The notes below the pieces were generated by a model, which did no database searches, was not told the origin of the DNA, and worked only from the letters and a program-made list of their open reading frames with translations. Shown in pieces: positions 19,590-26,280 of a DNA stretch of 64,000 nt (positions are counted from its first letter, which is position 1; every line of letters begins with the position of its first letter). Source of the DNA: Burkholderiales bacterium (GTDB taxonomy: Bacteria > Pseudomonadota > Gammaproteobacteria > Burkholderiales > Burkholderiaceae_F); contig JADJWR010000001.1 in assembly GCA_016716275.1 (NCBI GenBank), positions 558,001-622,000 on the forward strand, in the 5' to 3' direction. The position numbers were made by a program, and so were the translations under genes.

Positions 19590-20864
19590 TCAGCGCCGTC
19601 GGGCGGCGGGGCGCGAGCCGAGCACCATCCACGCCGCCAGCCCGATGCTCATCAGGCCCAGCGAGGCGACCGAAAGCAGCAGCGCCGAGTGCATCACCAG
19701 CGGCGACAGCAGGCCGGCGACGATGCCGTTGGCCACGCTGCCGATGACCGCCTGCAGCGATGCGGCCAGCCCGCGCCGCTCGGGTTCGACGTCGAGCAGC
19801 ATCAGCGTGACGACCGGCGTCAGCAGCGCCCAGCCGAACGAGTAGATCGCGATCGGCAGCATCGCCCATGCCGCGTTCGCCGCGAACAGGGCGTTGGCGG
19901 CGACGTTGGCAGCCGAAACCGCCGCCATGATCGCGTAGCCCCAGCGCACCTGGCGGCGCGGCGCGATGCGGCCGGCCAGCCGGCCGCTCACCCAGGCGCC
20001 GCCCATGATGCCGGCGATGTTGATGACGAAGAACCAGAAGAACTGCGTCGGCGCCAGCTGCAGCAGTTCGCCGAGGAACGCCGGCGCCGACAGCACGTAC
20101 AGGAACATGCCGTTGAACGGCACGCCGCTGGCCAGCGCCAGCAGGACGAAGCGCGGGTTGCCGAGCAGGCTGGCGTAGCCGCGCATCAGGTTGCGCAGAT
20201 TGAACGGCTGCCGGGCGGCGGCCTCCAGCGTTTCCGGCAGCAGGCGGAAGTTGACGAGCCACAGCGCCGCGCCGACGGCGGCAAGGAACCAGAAGATCGA
20301 CCGCCAGCCGGCGTGCACGAACAGCACCCCGCCGACCAGCGGTGCGATCGCCGGCGCGACGCCGAAGAACAGTGTCACCTGCGACATCACCCGCTGTGCG
20401 TCGGCCGGCGGGAACATGTCGCGGATCACCGCGCGCGAGACAACCGTGCCGGCGCCGGTGGCCAGTCCCTGCAGCGCGCGGAAGCCGATCAGCTGTGCCG
20501 GCGAGGCCGCCAGCGCGCAGCCGATCGACGCCAGCGCGAACACCGCCACGCCGGCGAGGATCACCGGCCGGCGGCCGAAGCTGTCGGCCAGCGCGCCGTG
20601 GAACAGGTTCATGAAGGCGAAGCCGAACAGGTACGCCGACAGCGTCTGCTGCAGCTGCAGCGGGCTGGCCGACAGCGTCTGCGCGATGCCCGGGAACGCC
20701 GGCAGGTAGGTGTCGATCGAGAACGGCCCGAGCATGCCCAGGCAGGCGAGCAGCATCGCCAGCGCCCAGCGCGGGGCGGTCCACAGTCGGTCGGCGTTCG
20801 GGTTCAATTCGGCTGACGGGCTATCCGGCCGAGGGTAGCGGAACGGCCAGATCGCGCCGTGCAC
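19590..20864 (-). CDS. Bcr/CflA-family MFS multidrug exporter
   Basis: A chain of up to 424 residues with twelve hydrophobic segments. FSIDTYLPAFPGIAQTL and QLQQTLSAYLFGFAFMNLFHG are the Bcr/CflA signature in helices 1-2, followed by the MFS loop LADSFGRRPVIL. Proteins of this family use the proton gradient to export drugs such as bicyclomycin or sulfonamides. The start is uncertain: GTG 20864 gives an unusually long N-terminus, and an in-frame TTG near LNPNADRLW or other non-ATG codons could serve. It is divergent from the SARP-like regulator gene with 133 bp between the outermost starts. Confidence 0.88.
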   Translation of the reverse strand: MHGAIWPFRYPRPDSPSAELNPNADRLWTAPRWALAMLLACLGMLGPFSIDTYLPAFPGIAQTLSASPLQLQQTLSAYLFGFAFMNLFHGALADSFGRRPVILAGVAVFALASIGCALAASPAQLIGFRALQGLATGAGTVVSRAVIRDMFPPADAQRVMSQVTLFFGVAPAIAPLVGGVLFVHAGWRSIFWFLAAVGAALWLVNFRLLPETLEAAARQPFNLRNLMRGYASLLGNPRFVLLALASGVPFNGMFLYVLSAPAFLGELLQLAPTQFFWFFVINIAGIMGGAWVSGRLAGRIAPRRQVRWGYAIMAAVSAANVAANALFAANAAWAMLPIAIYSFGWALLTPVVTLMLLDVEPERRGLAASLQAVIGSVANGIVAGLLSPLVMHSALLLSVASLGLMSIGLAAWMVLGSRPAARRR

Positions 20865-20997
20865 GGTCGTCTTGGCCGCCGGCCGGTCTTATCTTGATCT
20901 GCGCTAAATCCGCGGCTTGTCGTCGCGTCGACGGAGTTCGTAAGCTGCCCCGGTAGGTGAGGCTTGCTGCACGGATGCCGAACCCGGGAGGGTTTCG

Positions 20998-23712
20998 TTG
21001 GCCGCGGTGCTGTCCTTGGCATTGCTCGGGCCCCCGCGCGTCGCGCTGGAGACCGAGTTTGCGCTGCCGACCCGCAAGGCCATGGCGCTGCTCGCCTATC
21101 TCGCGCTGGCCGGTGCCGCGCCGCGCGCGCGGTCGGCCGCACTGCTGTGGAGCGAACAGCCGGACGACGAGGCGCGGCGCAATCTGCGGCAGGAACTGCA
21201 TCGCCTTCAGCTGACGCCGGCCGGCCAGTGGATCGCCGCCAGCGCCGACACGCTGGCACTGCGCAGCGGCGTCCTGACCGACGTCGCGCAGTTTCGGGCG
21301 GCGGTCGAAGCCGGCGACTTCGCCCGTGCGACGGCGCTGCATCGAGGCTCGCTGATGGAAGACTTCGAGCTGCGCGGCGCCGCCGGCTTCATGGACTGGC
21401 TGGCGGCCGAGCGCGAGGCTGTGGCGCGGACCTGGCGGCTGGCGCTGGCAGCGCGCGCCCGGGCCGCCGAGGCGGCGGGCGAACTGGATGTGGCCGCGAC
21501 GACGCTGCGCGCGCTGGTCGGCGAGGAGCCGCTGCAGGAAGCGCACCATCGCGAGCTGATCCGACTGCTGCAGCGGCTCGGCGATCGCCAAGCTGCGCTG
21601 GCCCAGTTCGAGCATCTGCGCGCCCTGCTGCGCGCCGAACTGGCGCTCGACCCGCTGCCGGAGACGGTTGCGCTGGCGCGCCGGATCCAGTCGATGCCGG
21701 ACACCGCGCCGCCCGCCGCAGCTTCGCCGCAGCCCGAACTGCACCCGCCGCTGATCGGACGCGCCGGCGCCCGCGAGCAGTTGCGCGCGGCGGCCGGCAA
21801 GCTGGCGCTGATCGAGGGCGACGCCGGCGTCGGCAAGACGCGGCTGGCCGAGGAGTTCGCGCAGTCAGCCGGGCCGCTGCTGCGCATCAAGGGGCGCGAG
21901 ATCTCGCGCGAGACGCCGTTCTATCCGGTCGCCGAGGCGCTGCTGCAGGCCTATCTCGACGACACGGCCTGGTTCGACCGGCTCGATCCGGTCTGGCAGA
22001 CGGAGGTGGCGCGGCTGCTGCCGTCGCTGTCCGACGGGGCCGACCGAAGCGAACTGCCGGCGCCGGAGGCGCGCGGCCGCTTCCTCGAGGGCCTGGCCAC
22101 GGCGCTGCTGACCGCGGCGCAGGGCGGCAGCCTGCTGTTCGACGACCTGCAGTGGTTCGACGCCGCCAGCGCCGAACTCGTCGCGCACGTGGTGCGCCGC
22201 GCGCACCGTGTGGTCCTGCTGGCGACGATGCGCGGCGGCGACGGCAATGCGCCGTCGCCCGTGCGCGCCGCGCTCGACGGGCTGGCGCGCGATGGCCTGC
22301 TGGCGCGCATCGCGCTGTCGCCCCTGGACGAGGAAGAGGTGCTGGCGCTGGTGCGGGCGCTGTCGGGAGCCGCCGGCGCGGTGGTGTTCTCGCGCCGGCT
22401 GCATGCCGCCACCGAAGGCAATCCGCTGTTCATCCTCGAGTCGCTGCGCGACCTGTTCGGCGCCGGCGTGCTCCGCCGCGAGGAGGGCACCTGGTCGACG
22501 CCGTTCGACGACGAGACCGAGGACTACCGCGAGCTGCCGCTGTCGCCGAGCGTGCGCGATGCCGTTCTGCGCCGGATCGACCGCCTGGGCCAGGGCGTGC
22601 GCCGGCTGCTGGAGGCGGCGAGCCTGGCGGGCGACCGATTCGACGCCGACTGCATCGGCGCCTGCACCGCGCTGTCGGAGAACGAAATCGTCGACGCCGT
22701 CGACCTGGCGATGCAGTCGAACCTGATCGTCGCGGCGGCGGCCGACTACCGCTTCAGCCACGATCTGGTGCGTCGTTCGCTCGACGATTCGCTCGGTCCG
22801 GAGCGCCGCAAGCTGCTGCATCGCCGTCTGGCGGGCGCCCTGGAGGAATGCGGCGCCGCGCCGGCGGAAGTTGCCCGCCACCTGGAGGCGGCCGGCCGCG
22901 CGCGCGAGGCGATCCGCTTCCGCGTGCGGGCGGCCGAAGGCGCGGCGCGCGTGTACGAGATCAGCGAGGCGCTGGCGCAGTATCAGCTGGCGCTCGACGA
23001 CGGCGCCGCCGGCGCGGCGGCCTTTCGCATCCACGCCGCGCGCGTCGACCACCTGCGCAACCGCGGCGACCGCGCGGGCTGGGAGGCGGCGCTGGCCGCG
23101 ATGCAGGCGCTCGAGGCCGAGCTGGCCGACGACACCGCGAGCGTCGAGCTGGCGGTGCGCCGCGCGGTGCACTTGTTCGAGACCGGCCAGTACGCGCAGG
23201 CGCTGGCGGTCGCCGAGCAGACGTTGCAGCGGCTGCGGGGGCGGATCGATCCGCTCGACGAGGCCAAGCTGATGCTCGAGATGGGCGCGGCGCTGAAAGG
23301 CCTCGGTCGCTTCGGCGAGGCGCAGTCGCGGCTGCTCGAGGCGCTGCAGCGGTTCAGCGGCAAGCTGCCGCTGAAGCACGCCAACGCGGCGTTCTGGCTC
23401 AGCGTGCTGGCGCTCGACCAGGGCGAACTCGATGACGCCGAACGGTGGGCGCAGGTCGCCGCCGACGGCAGCCTGCAGGCCGGTCACCGCCGTGGCCACG
23501 CCATGTCGCAGTGGACGATCGCCGAGATCGCGCTGAAGCGCGGCGAGCCCGCGCGCGCGATCGACCTGATGGAGCAGGCGGTGGCCGAGGCGCGCGCCAT
23601 CGGCAGCCTGTCGCTGCAGCGCGAACTCGCCGGCGCGCTGGTGCTGCGCCTCGAGCAGCTCGGCCGCCTTGACGACGCCGAACGGTGGCGCCGCGAGCAG
23701 GCGAGCCTGTAG
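20998..23712 (+). CDS. SARP-like transcriptional activator: winged helix, BTAD, AAA ATPase and helical repeats
   Basis: A 904-residue AfsR/MalT-like regulator. Residues 1-75 form an OmpR-type winged helix (LLGPPRVALETEFALPTRKA, then RRNLRQELHRLQ). Residues 95-230 match the bacterial transcriptional activator domain (DVAQFRAAVEAGDFARATAL; LRALVGEEPLQEAHHRELIR). The ATPase follows with Walker A GDAGVGKTRL near 274 and Walker B LLFDDLQWFD near 379. The last 280 residues are TPR-like helices. TTG 20998 has GGGAGGG 5 bp upstream. Known SARPs bind direct repeats 11 bp apart close to the -10 box; the genes just downstream carry exactly such sites (23790, 24641, 30455). I infer that it switches on the exported-protein cluster, possibly after sensing a ligand through its ATPase and TPR parts. 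Confidence 0.85.
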   Translation: MAAVLSLALLGPPRVALETEFALPTRKAMALLAYLALAGAAPRARSAALLWSEQPDDEARRNLRQELHRLQLTPAGQWIAASADTLALRSGVLTDVAQFRAAVEAGDFARATALHRGSLMEDFELRGAAGFMDWLAAEREAVARTWRLALAARARAAEAAGELDVAATTLRALVGEEPLQEAHHRELIRLLQRLGDRQAALAQFEHLRALLRAELALDPLPETVALARRIQSMPDTAPPAAASPQPELHPPLIGRAGAREQLRAAAGKLALIEGDAGVGKTRLAEEFAQSAGPLLRIKGREISRETPFYPVAEALLQAYLDDTAWFDRLDPVWQTEVARLLPSLSDGADRSELPAPEARGRFLEGLATALLTAAQGGSLLFDDLQWFDAASAELVAHVVRRAHRVVLLATMRGGDGNAPSPVRAALDGLARDGLLARIALSPLDEEEVLALVRALSGAAGAVVFSRRLHAATEGNPLFILESLRDLFGAGVLRREEGTWSTPFDDETEDYRELPLSPSVRDAVLRRIDRLGQGVRRLLEAASLAGDRFDADCIGACTALSENEIVDAVDLAMQSNLIVAAAADYRFSHDLVRRSLDDSLGPERRKLLHRRLAGALEECGAAPAEVARHLEAAGRAREAIRFRVRAAEGAARVYEISEALAQYQLALDDGAAGAAAFRIHAARVDHLRNRGDRAGWEAALAAMQALEAELADDTASVELAVRRAVHLFETGQYAQALAVAEQTLQRLRGRIDPLDEAKLMLEMGAALKGLGRFGEAQSRLLEALQRFSGKLPLKHANAAFWLSVLALDQGELDDAERWAQVAADGSLQAGHRRGHAMSQWTIAEIALKRGEPARAIDLMEQAVAEARAIGSLSLQRELAGALVLRLEQLGRLDDAERWRREQASL

Positions 23713-23789
23713 TCGGCGGCGGCGAACGCGCCAGGCAGACCCGGCGAGCGACGGCCCGCTGGCGAACCCCGTAACGCCCGGTACGACCT

Positions 23790-23823
23790 TGTGTCGCACC
23801 TGTAACGGCGGGCGCGCTAGCTT
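23790..23823 (+). promoter_or_regulatory. Candidate SARP-type promoter, copy 1
   Basis: TGTGTCGC at 23790 and TGTAACGGC at 23801 start exactly 11 bp apart. TAGCTT at 23818-23823 fits a -10 box and starts 8 bp after the second repeat. No -35 box is evident, as expected for an activator-dependent promoter. A further GTAACGCCC lies at 23771, but off the 11-bp phase. The box is 60 bp before ATG 23883. Confidence 0.65.
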
Positions 23824-23882
23824 GCCGGCCAGTGATCGCCTCGCATCGCTCCCGATGCGGCGTCCGGAACAAGGGGCCGGTG

Positions 23883-24530
23883 ATGCGCAAGCGGCAGCCA
23901 GCATCGACGCCGGGGCTCGTTCTTGCCGGTGTCCTTTTCTGCTTCGGCGGCGCCGTCGCGGCGGCCGGGGCATCGGTAATGCATCCGTCGCTGCGCGGCG
24001 AGCAGCCGATGCCGCGGCAGCAGCTCGAAGCGCTGCTGCCGGCGCTTCGCATCGACGACGGTGACCTGCGTCGGGCGCTCGATCCACCGCGCTGGATGGC
24101 CTGCCGGCGCGCCGCCATTCAATGGACCGGGCCGCGCGAGAAGCCGGCCGCCGCGGCGACCGACGGCAGCCTGACCTTCGTTGCGGAGTCCCGCTGCCGC
24201 GAACCGTATGACGTGCGGGCGTCGGGCACGATCGGTCCGCGTGGCCTCGTCGCGCTCGCGCTCGATCGCGACGGCGTGCTGCTTTGGTGGAAGACGATGC
24301 CGGAGGTCCGTCGCGTGCATCCGATCCTGATGCCGCGGACGGGCGATGCACAGGCCGACCGCGACAGCGCCCGGCTGCATCGCGAAGGGATCCGCGCCGG
24401 CCATGCGCTGTTCGACATCGAGTTTCCCGGCGACCGCCGCATCGCGCGGCTCGCTGTCTATGAGGCACAGCGCGACGACGCGGCGCCAGCGCCGGTCCTG
24501 CTCGGCAGCGTCGCGGTGCCGACACCATGA
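23883..24530 (+). CDS. Exported or membrane-anchored protein of unknown function
   Basis: A 215-residue protein that I do not recognise. The N-terminus RKRQPASTP plus LVLAGVLFCFGGAVAAAGA is a signal peptide or single anchor. The rest is soluble, with Cys residues in MACRRAAIQWTG and VAESRCREPYDVRASGT that could form a disulfide in the periplasm, and beta-rich stretches (LVALALDRDGVLLWWKTMP; ALFDIEFPGDRRIARLAVY). AAGGGG lies upstream of ATG 23883. It is the first gene after the SARP-like regulator, under candidate promoter copy 1, and the next candidate promoter begins 110 bp past its stop. Confidence 0.7.
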   Translation: MRKRQPASTPGLVLAGVLFCFGGAVAAAGASVMHPSLRGEQPMPRQQLEALLPALRIDDGDLRRALDPPRWMACRRAAIQWTGPREKPAAAATDGSLTFVAESRCREPYDVRASGTIGPRGLVALALDRDGVLLWWKTMPEVRRVHPILMPRTGDAQADRDSARLHREGIRAGHALFDIEFPGDRRIARLAVYEAQRDDAAPAPVLLGSVAVPTP

Positions 24531-24640
24531 AGGCCGCCGTCGGCTTGCTGCCGGTCCGGCGTCCGGCCGACCTCCCGCGAGGGCGGCGGCGCCGGCAGGC
24601 GGCCCGGCGCGCGTCTCGTGTAACGCCGCCACCGCCCGCT

Positions 24641-24674
24641 TGTGTCGCCGTTGTAACGGCGGCTCGCCTAGCCT
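24641..24674 (+). promoter_or_regulatory. Candidate SARP-type promoter, copy 2
   Basis: TGTGTCGCC at 24641 and TGTAACGGC at 24652 are 11 bp apart. TAGCCT at 24669-24674 is the -10 candidate, 8 bp after the second repeat. A third repeat, TGTAACGCC at 24619, lies 22 bp upstream, in phase with the 11-bp spacing. The box is 60 bp before ATG 24735, the same distance as in copy 1. Confidence 0.7.
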
Positions 24675-24734
24675 GCGTGCCGCTGGTCCGTGCGAGACAT
24701 CGCGTGCGCCGGCCCGGCACGCAGAGGGCGCCGC

Positions 24735-24911
24735 ATGAGTGAATCGCCGCCGAACGAAATGAAGGTCGCCATGCATCGGGCCGACGGCGACTGGCATGTG
24801 GTCATCGAGCGCGACGGGCAGCAAAGCGCCCTGGGTGGGATCGAAGAGCTGATCCGCATTCTGGAAACAATGGCGGCGGCCAGGCAGCGGCCGGCGCGCG
24901 GTCTGCGCTGA
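24735..24911 (+). CDS. Small cytoplasmic protein of unknown function
   Basis: A 58-residue protein (start MSESPPNEMKVAMHRADGDW) without signal peptide, cysteine or membrane segment. It has two likely beta strands (MKVAMHRADGDWHVVIERDG) then a helix (IEELIRILETMAAARQR), giving a compact beta-beta-alpha domain. ATG 24735 is preceded by GCAGAGGGC. It is the first gene of the unit driven by candidate promoter copy 2, 26 bp before an exported protein gene. It could be a small regulator or chaperone of the cluster, but nothing in the sequence proves this. Confidence 0.6.
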   Translation: MSESPPNEMKVAMHRADGDWHVVIERDGQQSALGGIEELIRILETMAAARQRPARGLR

Positions 24912-24937
24912 CCGGTCGAACCACGGGAGGAAGGAAC

Positions 24938-25477
24938 ATGCTTCGCCACTTGTCGCAGTTCGCCGCCGCGCCGGTGCTGGCGCTGATGATGGTGGCTTCG
25001 GCCCATGCGGCCGCCACCGCCAAGGAAGCAGTCAAGGAGGCGACGTCCGCCGCGCAGAAGTGGCAGGCCGACGCGGTGCTGACGCACGTCTCGACGCTCA
25101 GGGGCCAGGCAGACGGCAAGGCCGCCGACTGGCTCTACACCTTCTACTCGCCGAAGGCCAAGAAGAGCGCGATCGTCACCACCAAGGACAAGGCGGTCAC
25201 CGACGTGACGGCCGACGTGCGCAACACCTCCACCGATCCGCTCGGCGCCGAGTCCGCCGACAGCGACAAGGCGGTCGAGGCGGCGGTCAAGTCGGGGCTG
25301 AAGCTCGGCAAGGGCGGCAAGGGCGTCGCCATCGCGCTTTACGTCGGCAACCAGGCGGTCGGCAAGCGGCAGCTGTTCTGGTCGGTGTCGGTGATGGACG
25401 ACGACGGCATGGTGTCGGTCCTGCTCGACGGCGCCAGCGCGGCGTTCATCCGGCGCGACGAGCAGAAGTTCAAGTAG
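24938..25477 (+). CDS. Secreted protein of unknown function
   Basis: A 179-residue protein with a clear Sec signal peptide (MLRHLSQFAAAPVLALMMVASAHA, cleavage before AATAKEA). The mature part starts with a Lys/Ala-rich helix that ends at the WQADAVLTHV block, followed by a beta-rich domain (ADWLYTFYSPKAKKSAIVTT; GVAIALYVGNQAVGK; QLFWSVSVMDDDGMVSVLLD). It has no cysteines. The two-layer pattern resembles small periplasmic PepSY-like or YcfL-like domains, without a firm match. GGAGGAAGGAAC gives a strong ribosome site before ATG 24938, suggesting high expression. It is in the exported-protein cluster. Confidence 0.72.
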   Translation: MLRHLSQFAAAPVLALMMVASAHAAATAKEAVKEATSAAQKWQADAVLTHVSTLRGQADGKAADWLYTFYSPKAKKSAIVTTKDKAVTDVTADVRNTSTDPLGAESADSDKAVEAAVKSGLKLGKGGKGVAIALYVGNQAVGKRQLFWSVSVMDDDGMVSVLLDGASAAFIRRDEQKFK

Positions 25478-25507
25478 CCGGGGGCCGGCGCTGCCGGCGG
25501 ACCTGCC

Positions 25508-26266
25508 GTGACGGCAAACCGACCCGCCAGGCCCGCCGGCATCGAGCCGGCCGCTGTCGGCTCGGCCACGCCCGGCATCTACGACCCGCCGCTGCCGTTC
25601 TCCGGTGGCCGCATTCCCGCTTCGGCGCGCGAGTACCGCCACGCGCAGTGGCGCGTGATGTCGCTGTGCTTCGTCGCGCCGGCGCTGTCGCTGGCTGCGG
25701 TGTCGCTCGGCGCGAGCCTCGCCTGGCCGTGGCTGGCGGCGCTCGGGGCGCTCGCGCTCGGATTGACCGGCGTCGCCTACGGCGGACTGGCCGCAGTCGA
25801 GCGCCGGCTGATGTTCATCCGCGGCCCGACGCTTCTCGGGCGGCGCGAGCATCGCTACCGCTACTTCATCTACGAGGGCGTCGCCGCGGTGCCCTACGGC
25901 CTCGCCTTCGCGATCGCCGGCGCCGCGCTGGCCGGCGCCGCGCTGCTTTTCCTGCTCGGCACGAGCCTCGGGCAGATGCGTGCCGCGGTGCTGGCGCAGC
26001 CGCACCTGGCGCTGGTGCCGGCCGGCGGCGCCCTGCTGGCGCACGGGCTCGGCTTCCTGATCGGCTTCAGCCGCCCGCCCGCCTCGCCGGGCGACCGGTT
26101 CTCGATTGCGCTGCAGCACCTGCCCGCGCGGCTCGGCGCGCTGATCCTGATCGGCTGGGCGCTGGCGCTGCTGGCCGTCGGTCTCGTCGAGTGGCTGCGT
26201 CCGGACGTCTTCGACGCCGGATTCCGGTCGGTCTTCGGCAACCCCTGGCCGTTCGCGCGCCGCTGA
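25508..26266 (+). CDS. Integral membrane protein of unknown function
   Basis: A 252-residue protein starting at GTG 25508, with a cytosolic N-terminus rich in Pro/Ala and about four to five membrane helices (for example MSLCFVAPALSLAAVSLG, PWLAALGALALGLTGVAYGG, YGLAFAIAGAALAGAALLFLL, LGALILIGWALALLAVGLV). Between the helices lies a conserved-looking basic segment, GRREHRYRYFIYEGVAAVPY. No transporter or enzyme motif is visible. It follows the 179-residue secreted protein by 30 bp and precedes the 812-residue secreted protein by 14 bp, so it belongs to the same operon. It may be the inner-membrane part of the proposed system. Confidence 0.72.
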   Translation: MTANRPARPAGIEPAAVGSATPGIYDPPLPFSGGRIPASAREYRHAQWRVMSLCFVAPALSLAAVSLGASLAWPWLAALGALALGLTGVAYGGLAAVERRLMFIRGPTLLGRREHRYRYFIYEGVAAVPYGLAFAIAGAALAGAALLFLLGTSLGQMRAAVLAQPHLALVPAGGALLAHGLGFLIGFSRPPASPGDRFSIALQHLPARLGALILIGWALALLAVGLVEWLRPDVFDAGFRSVFGNPWPFARR

Positions 26267-26280
26267 ACAGGAGACGCCCA

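Noticed and set aside
20910..20950. Possible fourth SARP-type site upstream of the regulator itself
   Set aside because: TTGTCGTCGCG and TCGACGG are present, but spacing is 10 bp and the -10 match is off; not convincing.
21865..24720. 951-codon minus-strand open frame across the SARP-like gene
   Set aside because: Low-complexity Arg/Ala composition and no ribosome site; it is the shadow of the well-supported regulator gene.
24527..24742. 71-codon open frame overlapping candidate promoter copy 2
   Set aside because: Arg/Pro/Ala-rich, covers the conserved promoter element and the start of the next gene; better explained as non-coding.
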